Origin: DATFQE01 sp963739085
GTDB taxonomy: Bacteria; Actinomycetota; Thermoleophilia; Gaiellales; Gaiellaceae
Direction: 5' to 3'
DNA: 64,000 bases
NCBI GenBank assembly: GCA_963739085.1
Contig: CAVTZA010000019.1
Span: 1-64,000, forward strand
This document shows, piece after piece, positions 1 to 11,900 of the stretch. Under the pieces are notes generated by a model. The model saw only the letters and a list, made by a program, of their open reading frames with translations. It was not told the DNA's origin and searched no databases. The first letter of the stretch is position 1. Each line of letters starts with the position of its first letter. A program made the position numbers and the translations under genes.

Positions 1-2
1 TC

Positions 3-539
3 GCGGCCTCGACGTCACAGGAGTCGAGCGTGGTCGAGATGCTCGCCGAGCAACCGGAAGTCGCAGAGCGCCAGCTCCGCAGCGACTACGAGACGCTCAA
101 GGAGATGGGCGAGCGCTACCTCCTCTCCACGATCGCCGGCGAGCTCGCCCGTTCCGTGTACGCCCAGGGGAGACTCGACGAGGCGCTGGAGCTCACCCGC
201 GTCGCAGAGGAGCTCAGCGACGAGGACGACGTCGTGTCGCAGGCGTACTGGCGCTCGGTCCGGGCCCGCGTGCTCGCACACACCGGGAAGCTCGACGAGG
301 GCATGCAGCTCGCCCGCGAAGCGGTCGCGATCCTCACGACGACGGACATCCTGGCGCGCCGGGCCGAGGCCCTGATCGACCTCGCGGAGATCCTCGGCCT
401 CGCCGGCCAAGGCAACGAGGCGCGGGCGACGTTGGACGACGCGATTGCGCTCCTCGACCAGAAGGAGCACCTCGTGGGCATCGAGCGGGCGCGGGCGGCG
501 CTTGCGCGCGTGGGCGAGCCCACGCCCGCTCAGGGCTGA
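3..539 (+). CDS. C-terminal part of a TPR-containing signalling protein (5' truncated by window edge)
   Basis: The frame is open at the left edge and stops at TGA 537-539, so only about 178 C-terminal residues are present. The visible part is a chain of helical TPR-like units (for example LDEALELTRVAEEL and LDEGMQLAREAVAIL). This arrangement is typical of the C-terminus of large cyclase-homology/AAA/TPR proteins, in which the TPRs follow an ATPase core. The leftward gene at 2026-5814 has the same general architecture, so two such proteins probably lie near each other. The N-terminal domains are not visible, so the cyclase assignment is inferred. The stop lies 4 nt from the stop of the convergent secreted-protein gene. 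Confidence 0.6.
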   Translation, partial: AASTSQESSVVEMLAEQPEVAERQLRSDYETLKEMGERYLLSTIAGELARSVYAQGRLDEALELTRVAEELSDEDDVVSQAYWRSVRARVLAHTGKLDEGMQLAREAVAILTTTDILARRAEALIDLAEILGLAGQGNEARATLDDAIALLDQKEHLVGIERARAALARVGEPTPAQG

Positions 540-543
540 CGAT

Positions 544-1821
544 CTACTTCATGTAGCCGTTCTCGGTGTCCGAGACGCACTCCAGCATCAGGGAGTTGTT
601 CACCTTGGTGGCGAAGATCGACGGCACCTTCGTCAACGTCTCCGCACAGGAGGTGGCTCGCTCGGCGTCGTTCAGGTCGTCGCCGATGATCCGGATGCGT
701 CCTGCCGAGGTACCGGTGCCCGCCGTCGTGATGTTGATCGGGGCTCCGCCCTTCGTCGAAGAGACCTTGAATGACGTGGCGTGTCCCGCTGACGACGAAG
801 TAGTCGACGCCGGCCTGGAGCGGTGCCGGCAACGCGCCGGTCGTGGTGAAGCGGACGCCGTCGATGCTCACGAAGCTCTTCGGCGCGGCGAACGTGTCCG
901 TCGCCGTGTCGACCGTCACTGGGACGGGGTCGTAGCCGTGGATCGCGTTGATGTTGTAGTCCTTCACCGAGCCCGGCGGATTGACGATCTGGCGGATCCA
1001 CTGGATGGGGTTCGCGGGTCCGAAGAGCGGCGCGCCGGCTCCGACGGTCGCCTCGCTCGTCTGCTTCAGGCAGGTGACGCCCGTGAAGCACCGGTTGGGG
1101 TCGTTGGCGATGTCGGTGATGAAGGCCGAGAACGCCAGGGTTCCGGGCGATTCGAACTCGAGCGACGACAGGCTCGTCGGCACGCTGAAGTGCTGAGCGA
1201 CGCCGTCCGGGGCGAGCGTACCGCCCGAGTTCCCCGTCCCGTAGACCGTCGAGTTCGCGGCCTCGCGGACCTCCTGGTTCGGGTCCTAGGGTCGGTCTGC
1301 TCGCGCTCGCGCTCGTCGACCGCGACGCGGGCGGTCAGCCGGGTTGCCGCCGCCTGGGCGTTGGTCGACGTCGTCATGGTGAAGGTCGCGACCCAGGTGA
1401 ATCCCGGCGTGAGCTTCGGAAGCGCACAGCTGATCGTGCCGTCCGACGCCAGTCCCGTGCACGTCCCGCTCGGACTGATCGTCGTCCTGAACAGCGTCGC
1501 GGCCGTCGACGTCGTCGCACCGCTCCCGAGGACATCGACCACGGTCGCCTTCAGCGTCGGATGCGTCAACGACCGACTGGTCTCGGTGCTCTTCACCGTG
1601 ACCGTGTACTTCATGTAGAGCGGCTTGCCCGGGAGCGCCGGCGACCTGGAGTAGCCGTCGGTGTCCGAGACGGTGACGCAGAACCGCTTCGCCTTGTCCG
1701 GCGATGGGCAGGGATTCGGGCTCGTGACGTCGTCTGCGGCGCCGGTGCCGGCACCGCCGAGGAAGACGCACGCGACCGCGAGACAGATGACTACGCGCAG
1801 AGTGCGCCGCAGATTCGTCAT
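544..1821 (-). CDS. Secreted protein of unknown function, frameshifted
   Basis: The start is ATG at 1821, preceded by an AGGAGCGAT ribosome-binding site. The first ~27 residues (MTNLRRTLRVVICLAV...) form a Sec signal peptide with a small-residue cleavage region, so the product is exported. The mature part has beta-rich, Thr/Ser-rich sequence with paired cysteines (PNPCPSPDKAKRFCVTVSD), as in cell-surface adhesin-like proteins. The frame changes near 1290 and again near 780. The last frame ends with a coherent tail (LMLECVSDTENGYMK) at the TAG 544-546. I do not recognise a named family. The frame changes look like base errors because coding character continues on both sides, but a decaying gene cannot be excluded. 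Confidence 0.55.
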
Positions 1822-2025
1822 ATCGCTCCTAGGTTGTCGGTATGCCGCAGCGCTCCCCCAATCGATGCGGCAGCGAAAGTTGAGGAAAACGAATCGAGCC
1901 TGACAGATCTTCTCGAGAGGGTCAACCCGGCCCCGCGGCTTACGCGGGCCATCCCGGTTAGTCAACGCCGCGGGGCAACTCCCCGGCGGACGAACATGGT
2001 GGACCAGAACGACGCGCCAGTCCTA

Positions 2026-5000
2026 CTAGGGCAGCGGCACCTTGGGGATGGAGAGGACGCCCAGCCGGGCCAGGATCTCGTCGCTCTCCGCGCGGTGGGC
2101 ATGGGAGCCCGGCGCCTTCGTGTCGGCGAGCGCCCGCAGTGTGAGCGCGACCTCGTACACGGCTCGGAGGTCCCGGCGATGCGCAGGCTCTGGAGCAGGT
2201 GAGGCATGGCCTCGTCAGGCCTGCGCGCCTGGTGCATAGCTAGCCCGATCGTGCGTTCGACGAGTGCCTCGAGCCCGCCGAATGGCGTGTCGTGCGCGGC
2301 CGCGACGAGCCCGGAGGCGATCTCGAGCGCCTCGGAGTGTCGGCCTTCGAGGACGAGGCACTCCGCGCGACGGGCATGGGTCTCGTTGACGTAGCGGCCC
2401 GCGTCGATCTCGGCGAACCCGGCGGCCGCCTCGTCAAGGAGCTCGTGAGCCTCGACGAAGCGGCCGTCGCGGGCCGCCAGGCGGCCGAGATTGCCGGTGC
2501 CGAGCGCCGCGCCGATCGGAAAGTGAGCTGCACGGCTGACGCGCACCATGTTCCGGAAGAGCAGCTCCGCCTCCGCGAGCCGTCCCTGGTCGGAAAGCAC
2601 CTCGGCGACGTTGTTCTCCTGCACGGCGGCACCGAGCGGGTCGCCGGCATGGAGCTTGGCCTCCCGGCTGGCGCGATAGCACTCGACGGCCTCGTCCCAG
2701 CGCCCTTCGGAGTAGTGGTGGATACCGAGGTTGTTCAGGGCTGAGCCGCGCACTCGGTGGAGGCCGTGCTCGGCACTGATCGCGATCGAGCGCTCGAACA
2801 GCGGGACCGCCTCGTCGTGGCCGAGGTCGGTGTGCGCGAGCCCCGCAACCACGAGGGCGTGCGCAAGCACGTCTGGAAGGTCGGCCCGCTCCGCGAGGAC
2901 GGCCGCAGCGGACGCGTGCGAGATCGCTTCCGCGTAGGCGGCGCGGCGGTACGCGACGCTCGCGAGGCCGATCTCGATCGTCGCCCCGGTCTCCAGCGCG
3001 GGGCCGCCGTCCTCGGCTTCCATCAACGTGCGAGCCTCTGCGAAAGCCGCGACCGCATCGTCGTACCGCCCCTCGCGGTCGAGACAGTGCGCGATCCGGG
3101 CCACGACGCGGGCGCGGTCGAGCGGCCGTTCGTGAGCGTCACGCGCTTGCCTGAACGCATCGAGAGCGGGCTCGTAGGAGCCGAAGCGCTCGCGCATGTC
3201 GCCGAGCGCCTCCAACACGCGCGCGCGACTCGCCGCGTCGACCGCACCGAGGTCGGCGGCGGCGACAGCCCGCTCGTAGAGCTCTGCGGCGACGACGTTC
3301 GCGAATCCGGCTGCCGCCTGGTCGCCGGCAGCCACGGCGTAGCGCCAGGCGCGCTCGCCGTCGCCCGCCTCCAGGAAGTGGAGCGAGAGAATCGCCGCAA
3401 CCTCCTCGGCGCGGCCCGCGGCGCGTCGCTCGAGCGCGAGCCCAACGCGCCGGTGGATGTCCCTCCGCCGCCTGTACGGGAGCCCTGCGTAGGCCGTCTG
3501 GCGTACGAGGTCGTGCCGGAAGACGAACTCGCCGTCACCAACCTGGTGGACGAACTCCGCGAGTGGGTCCCAGCGTTCGGCATCCGCCGCATCCGGCACC
3601 TCGTCCGCCAGGATCTCGCCGACGAGATCGAGCGGGAACAACCGGCCCACGACGGCCGCGAAGCGAAGGAGCAGGCGGTCCGCAGGGGCGAGCGTGTCGA
3701 TGCGCGTCGTCAGCAGCGTCTCCACCGACTCGGGGAGCTCGCCGGCCTCGCCGTGCCGCCTTGCCGCCACGAGCTCCCGCAGAAAGAGCGGGTTGCCGCC
3801 GGCCCGCAGGGCGACGGCCTGAACGGCGACCTCGGAGAGCGCATGCTCCGCGGCGACCGCGATCACGAGCTGCTCGGCGCTCTCGGCGTCGAGCGGGTTG
3901 AGCTCCACCTGCTGCCCCGGCCCGCCCGGCACGACCATCGACTCGGCCGACGGACGCGTCGTGACCAGCACGAGCCAGGCCCGCGGCATCGGCGAGGCGG
4001 CGAGGTGGCGCAGAAGTAGGCGCGACGCGTCGTCGAGCCAGTGCGCATCCTCGACGACGATCAGCGTCGGCATCATCAGCATCCGCCCGAGGAAGGTCGT
4101 CAAGGTGGCCTGGAGCCGCTCGTGGCTCGCCTCGGCGTCGAGCGCGTCGACTTCGGCCGTCGGCGCCACCTCCGCGTCGAAGGGCAACGAGAGCAGCGGC
4201 AGCCACGGCGCCAGATCCGGCATGGTGGCGGTCACGAAGGGCGCGAGTTGCGCGCCTGCCTCCTCGCGTGAGCGCTCGGGCGTGATGCCGACGAGCTGGC
4301 GTAGTGCGTTCCGCCAGGCGCCATAGGGCACGGTGCGGGCGTACTGCTCCCCGGCGAGGGTCACCTCGGCGAAGCCGACCGCGTGCGTGCGGGCAACGGC
4401 GACGAGGCGCGACTTGCCCATGCCCGGTTCGCCGACGATCTCCACGAGCTGGAACTGGCGGAGCCGAGCCGCGTTGAGGGCCTCCCCGAGCAGGGCGACC
4501 TCGCGCTCGCGGTTGACGAGCGGCATCTCGTCGCCCGGGGCGGGCTCACGCAGACCTGTGGCCCGGCCGACGTGGTGAGCCATGACCGCACGCTCCTTGC
4601 CCTTCACGAGCAGCGGCTCGCGCTCGCTGGCGTAGAGCGTTCGGGCGGCGTCCAGGACGCCCGCGGTGGCCAGGATCTCGTGATCGCCCGCCTGGGCCGC
4701 CAGCCTGGCGGCGAGGTTGACGGTATCGCCCATCACGGCGTACGTGCGCCTGCTCGGCGAGCCGATGTCGCCAGTGAAGACATGACCGCGGTGGACACCG
4801 GCGCGCAGCGAAACGCCTGGGCACCGGTCGATCACGTCGCGGAGCGCGCGCAGCATCCCTTCTGCGTCGTCGCCGGTACTCGAGGGCGCACCGGCGGTCA
4901 GATACAGCTTGACGGCGCCCACGTCGATGTCGGACTCGAGCCAGGTGACGCCGTACGTGTCGCACGCGCGGTCGACGGCCGCTGCAACCTCGTCGAGGCG

Positions 5001-5814
5001 CGCGAGGAGCTCCTCTGGACCGTGCTCCTCGAGCACGGTGTCGGAGCCGGCGAGCTTCAGGAACGCGACCGAGACGTAGCGGTGCTCGGCCTCGCCGCTC
5101 GCGACGGAGAGGTGGTCGCGCAGCGACGGTGGAACGTATTCGCCGAGCCGCTCACCCGGGACGTCTGGAGGCGGAGGGACGGCGCTCCTGGACGGATCGA
5201 GCCTGCGCAGGAGATGGGCGCCGTCCCTCTCTCGACTAGCCACGCCTCATCGACCGACGCCGCAGTCTCCCCGCTGACGACGATCTCGGACGCCCTGGCC
5301 AGGTCCTCGAGCTCGACGACGCGCGTGGCGGCCGGGCCGGCGACGACCAGCTCACGGTGAGGACGCTCGGTCAGGAACACGTGGACGGCGCCGCTGTGGA
5401 CGCCTGCGGACATCCGCAGCTCGGCCCCGTGGCGCTCGCTTCCGCGCCGAGCCGCTCGATCGTCCACTGCATGTCCGAGGCGGCCCCGCAGGCCCGGGCA
5501 GCGTGGGCGTCACCGACGAACAGCAGGAGCAATGCGTCGCCCCGGAACTTCAAGACGTCGCCGCCATGTCGCTCCGCCACCTCGATCAGCCGCGCGAAGA
5601 TCGCGGAGATCGTGCGTACGAGCTCCTCCGCGCCCTCGCGGCCCTTCTCTGCCAGCCGTTCCGAGAGACCGGTGAAGCCCGAGATGTCTACTGACACCAG
5701 CGAACCGTCGAGGCTCCGTGCCCGCTGCGCGTCCCGCTCTGCGCTCCAGCCACGCACGAGGCGAGGGAGGTAGGAGGCGAGATCCGCGCGCTGGGCCGTG
5801 GCCGACTCGGTCAT
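2026..5814 (-). CDS. Two-cyclase-domain / AAA ATPase / TPR signalling protein (soluble adenylate cyclase-like)
   Basis: About 1260 residues starting MTESATAQ at 5814. The first cyclase homology domain keeps the metal-binding signature VDISGFTGLSERLAEKG and the GDALLLLF segment. The second has a degenerate start (VSVAFLKLAG) but keeps the GDTVNLAARL region carrying the Asn/Arg pair. This C1/C2 division resembles soluble adenylate cyclases. An ATPase follows with Walker A GEPGMGKSRL and a Walker B-like segment LIVVEDAHWLDD, then about 500 residues of TPRs. No signal peptide or membrane segment is seen, so it should be cytoplasmic. Frame changes occur near 5430 and 5225, and near 2165 close to the C-terminus, where the frame ending GVLSIPKVPLP at 2026 is the better one. 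Cyclase activity is not proven, since many relatives act as ATPase-type regulators. Confidence 0.75.
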
Positions 5815-5912
5815 TTCAAGAGAGCATTCCACCGTTTTGCGCGCACTTCTGTCCACGGAAACTCCGCGCGCCGCTTGTATCGATTGCGAGACAGGTCTAG
5901 TGTCGGCCCGGG

Positions 5913-8900
5913 ATGGGGGTTGTGCTGCGGATTCGCCGCACGTCAGCACGGCCGAGCGGGCATCTGCCCCTCGTATGCCTTGCGCTGCTGGCGACCTCGT
6001 TCATCCTGCCTGGCCTCGCCCACGCCCACGGGGGCGGCACCTACCTTGCGGGAGCGGCGACGGCGGCGCCGACCGTCGACGGTGTCGTCTTGCCTGCCGA
6101 GTGGGCCGACGCGACGCCGTACAACGTTGCCCTCGGAGCACTCGGCAACGCGACCGTTCGCTTCGTGCACACGCCAACGGACCTCTACGTCGGCGTGATC
6201 GTCGAGGACGCCAACCCGGGTCTCGGGCCGACGTTCGAGGCCTACTTCGACAACGACCACGACGGTGTCAAGGAGCGGGGCGACGACCTTTGGCGCGCTC
6301 CGGTCGGAGGTAGCGGCGGGGATTCCTACTGGGACCCGGCCGGGCGGGACGGCCCAGGGCACTACGTCGACACCGTCAACGGTGGCACGGGCGACACGTC
6401 CGCCGCCGGAACGAGCTCTGCCGGGGTGTCGGAGTATGAGCTCCGGCACCCACTCTGCTCCGCGGACACCACCCACGACATCTGTGCTTCGGCGGGACAG
6501 ACCCTCGGGGTCGACTTCCGCTACCTGCGAGGCGGTTTGGGCGGGATCGTCGTCGCCCCCGGCCCTAACCTGCTCGACCCGAGCAACAACTGGGCCGACC
6601 TCGTGCTCGCGGCCGTAGACGTGGTCGCGCCGACTGTCGATCTGACTGCGCCCGTCGCCGGCTCGGTGCTTCGCGGCACCACGACCGTCACCGCCAACGC
6701 CTCGGACAACGTCGGCGTGACCGCCGTGCACTTCCGCTACTCGGACGGCGTGCACCCGGTTGTCGACCTGGGCACCGACACGGACCCGCCGTACGCGGCG
6801 ACATTCGACAGCACCGAGGTCGGCAATACGGGCCTCGGCGGAGGAACCGTCTCCGCGGTCGCGCGCGATGCGGCAGGTCTCACCAGCGCGGCGAGCAATG
6901 ACGTCACGATCGACAACACGCCACCCACCCGGATCGTGTTCGAGAGCGATCGCGACGGGAACTCCGACATCTACGCGGTGAATCCCGACGGAACGGAGGT
7001 CACGCGCCTCACGACCTCCGAGTCGGTCGACACCCGGCCGTCGCTCTCGCCCGACGGCACCCGGATCGCGTGGCAGAGCGCGAACCAGATCTGGCTGATG
7101 AACAGGAACGGCACGAACAAGCAGGCGCTGACGTCCCTGGGCACGAATGCCGCGCCCGCTTTCTCGCCGGACGGAACGAAGATCGCGTTCGAGAGCAATC
7201 GCAGCGGCGACGTCGAGATCTGGGTCATGAACGCCGACGGCACCGGCCAGACGAACCTCACGAACACACCGCTCGTCGACGACGTCTCGGCGACCTGGAG
7301 CCCGGACGGCACGAAGCTCGCCTTCGACTCGAACCGCACCGCGAACAGAGACATCTTCACCATGAACGCCGACGGCAGCGGGCAGGTGAACCGGACTCCG
7401 GCCAGCCCCTCCCTCGACACCGATCCGGACTGGTCGCCCGACGGCGGCAAGCTCCTGTTCGTCAGCTCGCGCAGCGGCGTGACGTCGGTCTGGACCATGA
7501 ACGTGGACGGCTCCGACCCGGTCGACGTCACCCACTCCGGGAACTTCGACGCCGACCCCGCCTGGTCGCCCGACGGCAGCAACATCGTCTTCACGCGGGA
7601 AACCACCGGCGGCCTGACGTTCAACCTCTGGACGGCGCGCGCCGACGGGACGGCGCAGCTGCCGATCACGTTCGCGGACTCCACGCAGCGCAACTCGTTC
7701 GCCGACTGGGGCAGCCGGGTCTCGGAGACCGTGGTGACGCTCGAGCCGGTTGCCGACACCTACGTGCGCGCAGGCGACCCCGACACGGCCCACGGCACCG
7801 AGACGACATTCGACGTGCACGCGGGAGCAAATATCTATTGCGGCCGCGGGCCCGGGCCTGCCTACGGGCTGCTGCGCTTCAACCTCTCGTCGATTCCGGC
7901 GGGCGTGCAGGTGACCGACGCCAGGCTCGACCTGACCGTCGCCGGCGGCTTCGCGCAGGACGGCGATCCCAGCCACTACGCGATCCGCCTGAACAGCAAC
8001 GCCTGGGGAGAGGGCGTTACCTGGAACACGCGGCCGATCGACGGGATCCTCCCCGGCCCGGTCGGGCCTCCGTTCGGCGAGCCGACGATCAACGGCGTGC
8101 CGCTCTCCACCTCGCTCGACGTGCTGGGCATCGGGAACGCGTTCAACGCGAATTGCAACGCGAACAGCGGCGGCCCGGCCGTCCGCACCTTCACGGCCCC
8201 GGTCAACCGTGACCGGTCGTTCGCGAACGCTGTGGCCGCCGAGGCCGGCGACGGCAGCCTGTCGCTGCAGATCTGGAGCCAGGCGTGCGGGACGCCTACG
8301 ACCGTCCCCTGCCAGAACGGCCAGCTGCAGCAGGCGTACTTCCTGCAGTACTACTCGCGCGAGGCCGACCCCGCGCTCCGGCCAAAGCTCGTCGTCACGT
8401 ATACGCCGACCCTCGGCGTTACCTCGTTTACGGCGACTCCGGTCCAGCCCAGCGCCGGCCTCGCGCAGATCGCGCTCGCCGACGTGCCCACGTCGGCGCT
8501 CCTCGCGCCGCCGAGCACCACCGCCTCCGCACCGCTCGGCGACACGCCGCTCGGCGACACACCCTTGGGCGATACCCCCCTCGGCGACACGCCACTTGGC
8601 GACACGCCGCTGGGCGACACGAATCTCGGCCTCCGCAGCCTCCTGGCCGAGCTGCGAACGGTGCCGCTGTCGTCACTGCCGCTCCTCCGGAACGGCGGGT
8701 GGCCGGCCGTGCTCGTGAACACGGGGCTCGACCTCCGCGCGCTCCAGAACGTGAGCCTGGGCGACGTGCTCGCGCTCACGCCGCCCCCGGCCGTGCTCGA
8801 CGGTCAGGGGTCGGACGACATCACGCTCGCCGACCTCGACCTCTCGCGCAGCGCACTCGGCGACGTGGCCACGATCGCGTATGCGCTCGGCAACGGAGTG

Positions 8901-11900
8901 ACGCTGTCGGAGCTGCTCGCGACGACAGCCCTGAATCCCGCCCTGCAGCAGTGGTGCGTCGTCACGGCGACGAACTGTTCCGCGACGAGCGTCCTCGCAC
9001 TGGGCCTCCGCGGCGCTCCGCTCGGCGACACGCCGCTCGGGGACACGCCGCTCGGGGACACGCCCCTGGGGGACACGCCGCTCGGGGACACGCCGCTCGG
9101 GGACACACCGCTGGGCGACACGCCGCTCGGCGACACACCGCTCGGCGACACGCCGCTCGGGGACACGAACCTCAACCATGCGCCCCTGGGCGACACGCCG
9201 CTCGGCGACACACCGCTCGGGGACACCAACCTCCACCGTGCGCCGCTCGGCGACACCCCGCTCGGGGACACACCCCTGGGCGACACGCCGCTCGGGGACA
9301 CACCGCTCGGCGACACCCCGATCTCCAGCCTCGCGATCTGCTCGGCGCTGTTCGCGCAGTGCCCGCCTCCGGGCGACACGATCGACCAGCACCTGTCCGA
9401 GTTGCGGCCGGGCGTGACGATCGCCGACTTCGTGGCGGCGCTCACGCCCGCCGCGCAGCAGTCGCTGACGCTGGCCGACCTCGTCGCGAGCCTCCGCAAC
9501 CCCAACGACCACACCGTCGCCCAGCTGCTCGCCGTGCTCGACCCGCCGTCGAACTACACGTTGGCGCAGGTCGCCGCGATCTTCACACCCGCCAGCGGGG
9601 TGACCCTGAACGACCTCCTCGCCGTCTTCCTGCGGGCCACCGCCGACTGGGAGCGGATCGACCTCTCGCAGCCCGAGCTGGCGCAGGTTGCCACAGGCGG
9701 CGGGACGGTCAGCCTCACGGCCGATCTCTCGGTCTCGGGTAGCGCGCCGCTCACCTTCAGCGTCGTCCTGCCGCCCGGTTGGACGCGCACCGGGCCGGCA
9801 CCCTCGATCGAGAACGTCCCGCCGGGCGCGATCACGGCGCTCGACCTGTTGCCGGCCCAGCCGACGCCGGACGGCGGCACGCGCTTCACGCTGCGCACGC
9901 CACTCCCGGTGGGCGGCGACCTGCGCTTCCGCTTCGGCGCGAGGCCCGGCACGACGCTCGGCGCCGCGACGCCGACGCTCTCCGTCGCCGCCGCGAACGG
10001 CACGCCGAAGTCGGCCCCGGCCGCGCCGGTCGACGTGCAGGAGACGTTCGAGCCGAACGACAACCCGGCGACCGCCCCGGTCATCGCCCCAGGGACGCTG
10101 TACCTCTCGTACCTGACGAGCGCCGCCGACACCGACTTCTTCCGCGTGAACGTGCCGTCGACCGGAGGGACGCGAACGACCATCCGCCTCAGTCACCTGC
10201 CGGCGGACTACGACCTTGTGGTCTACGGGCCACAGGGCGTGCAGCCGCTCGTCGCTCCCGGCGACGCACCGCCGCTCGAGACCCCGGTGCTGGGCGACAC
10301 AGGCGCTCCGATCACTCATCTCACAGACGCGCTCCCGGCGGAGACACTCGACGACCTGACCCTCCTCTCCGACCGTCCGGTGCTCGGCGTCTCGGCTTTC
10401 CGGACGACCGAGGACGAGGCGGTCGTGGCGATCTCCGACGGCGCGCCGGGCTCGTACGTGGTGCAGGTGACGGGCTACAACGGGGCGTCGAGCGTCGAGC
10501 CGTACGTGCTCCGTGTGGAGAGCGAGGCGCCTCGCCAGGCGCCGGCCTGCCAGCCGCGCCTTCCCGGTCTCTCCTTCGGCACGGCGGCGGGCGTGAACGT
10601 CGCGTCGATCCCCGCCACCGCCGACACGCTCTTCCTGGCCAACGGCCCGCAGCTCGCCGCGATCGGCGGGCAGAGCGTCCTCAACTGGTTCTCGATGGCG
10701 CACCTGGATGCGCTCCGCACGACAGGTCACGCGAGCGCGCTGGTTCGGCTCCAGGACGACCCCGCCGTGCGGGCCGCGTACACCGCGTGGAACGCGCAGC
10801 CGTGTAGCACCGTCCGCGCGAACGCCGTCGTCCGGGCGATCACGGACGTCGTACGGCTGATCCGGACTGCCCGGCCGTCGGTTCGGAACGTCGTTCTCCT
10901 CGGAAACGACACGTCGGTGCCGTTCGCCCGGCTGGACGACCTCACCACGATCGCGAACGAAGCGGACTACGCCTCGACTTTCGCGCGCAGCGACGACCTC
11001 TACGGCGCGCTGTTCGAGCACCGCGTCCTCTCCGACGATCCCTATGCGACGACGGACCCGATCCCGTACCTCCAGCGACAGCTGTTCGTGCCGCAACTGG
11101 CAGTCGGTCGGCTCGTCGAGTCGGCCGCGCAGATCACCGGCACGCTCGACCGCTTCCTCAGCGTTCGGCGGAGTGCTCGACCCGAGGAGCGCACGCACCA
11201 GCGGGTACGACTTCCTGCGGGACGGGGCGAACGACGTCGCCGCCGCCTTCGCGGGCATCGTGGGCGCGCCGCAGCCGGTCACGACGCCGCCGCTGATCGG
11301 CGACCTGTGGACACAGGGCACGCTCGGGGGCGCGCTGAGCACGACAACGGGCCTCGTCGGCCTCAACGGCCACGCCGACCACCACCGGCTGCAGCCGGCC
11401 GCGGGCGCAGCCCTCTTCACCGCCACGAACCTACCCGCCTCGCTCGAGCGTGCGGCTCGTCTTCAGCATGGGCTGCCATTTCGCACTGTCGGCCAGCGAC
11501 GCGTCCGTCGGCGGCGCGATCGCGGACGACTGGGCACAGACGTTCGCCGGCAAGGGCACGGCGGCCGTCGCAGGCAATCTCGGCTACGGCTACGGCGACA
11601 CGATCACGGTCGCGTACTCCGAGGCGCTGAACGTCCGGCTCGCCCAGGGCCTCCGGAACGGCCTGTCGATCGGCGACGCGCTCGTCGAGGCGAAGCAGGG
11701 CTACCTCGCCGACCTCGGCCTGGTCGGCGTCTACGACGAGAAGGCGATGTCCGAGCTCGCGTTGTACGGCCTGCCGATGTGGGGGCTCGCAGTCACGCCT
11801 CCGGCCACCACCCCCTCGTTGCCGCAGGGCGTCACGAAGCTCTCCACGGACACCGATCCCGTCACCGGCCTCCTCGCCGACCGCTACCGCTCGCAGCCTA

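Noticed and set aside
8673..11426. Long arginine-rich reading frame on the minus strand over the giant exoprotein
   Set aside because: It is antisense to a protein with clear domains and has typical G+C-rich shadow composition (Arg/Gly/Ala-rich). Similar minus-strand frames at 14331-16364, 17665-20820 and 11417-13795 were rejected for the same reason.
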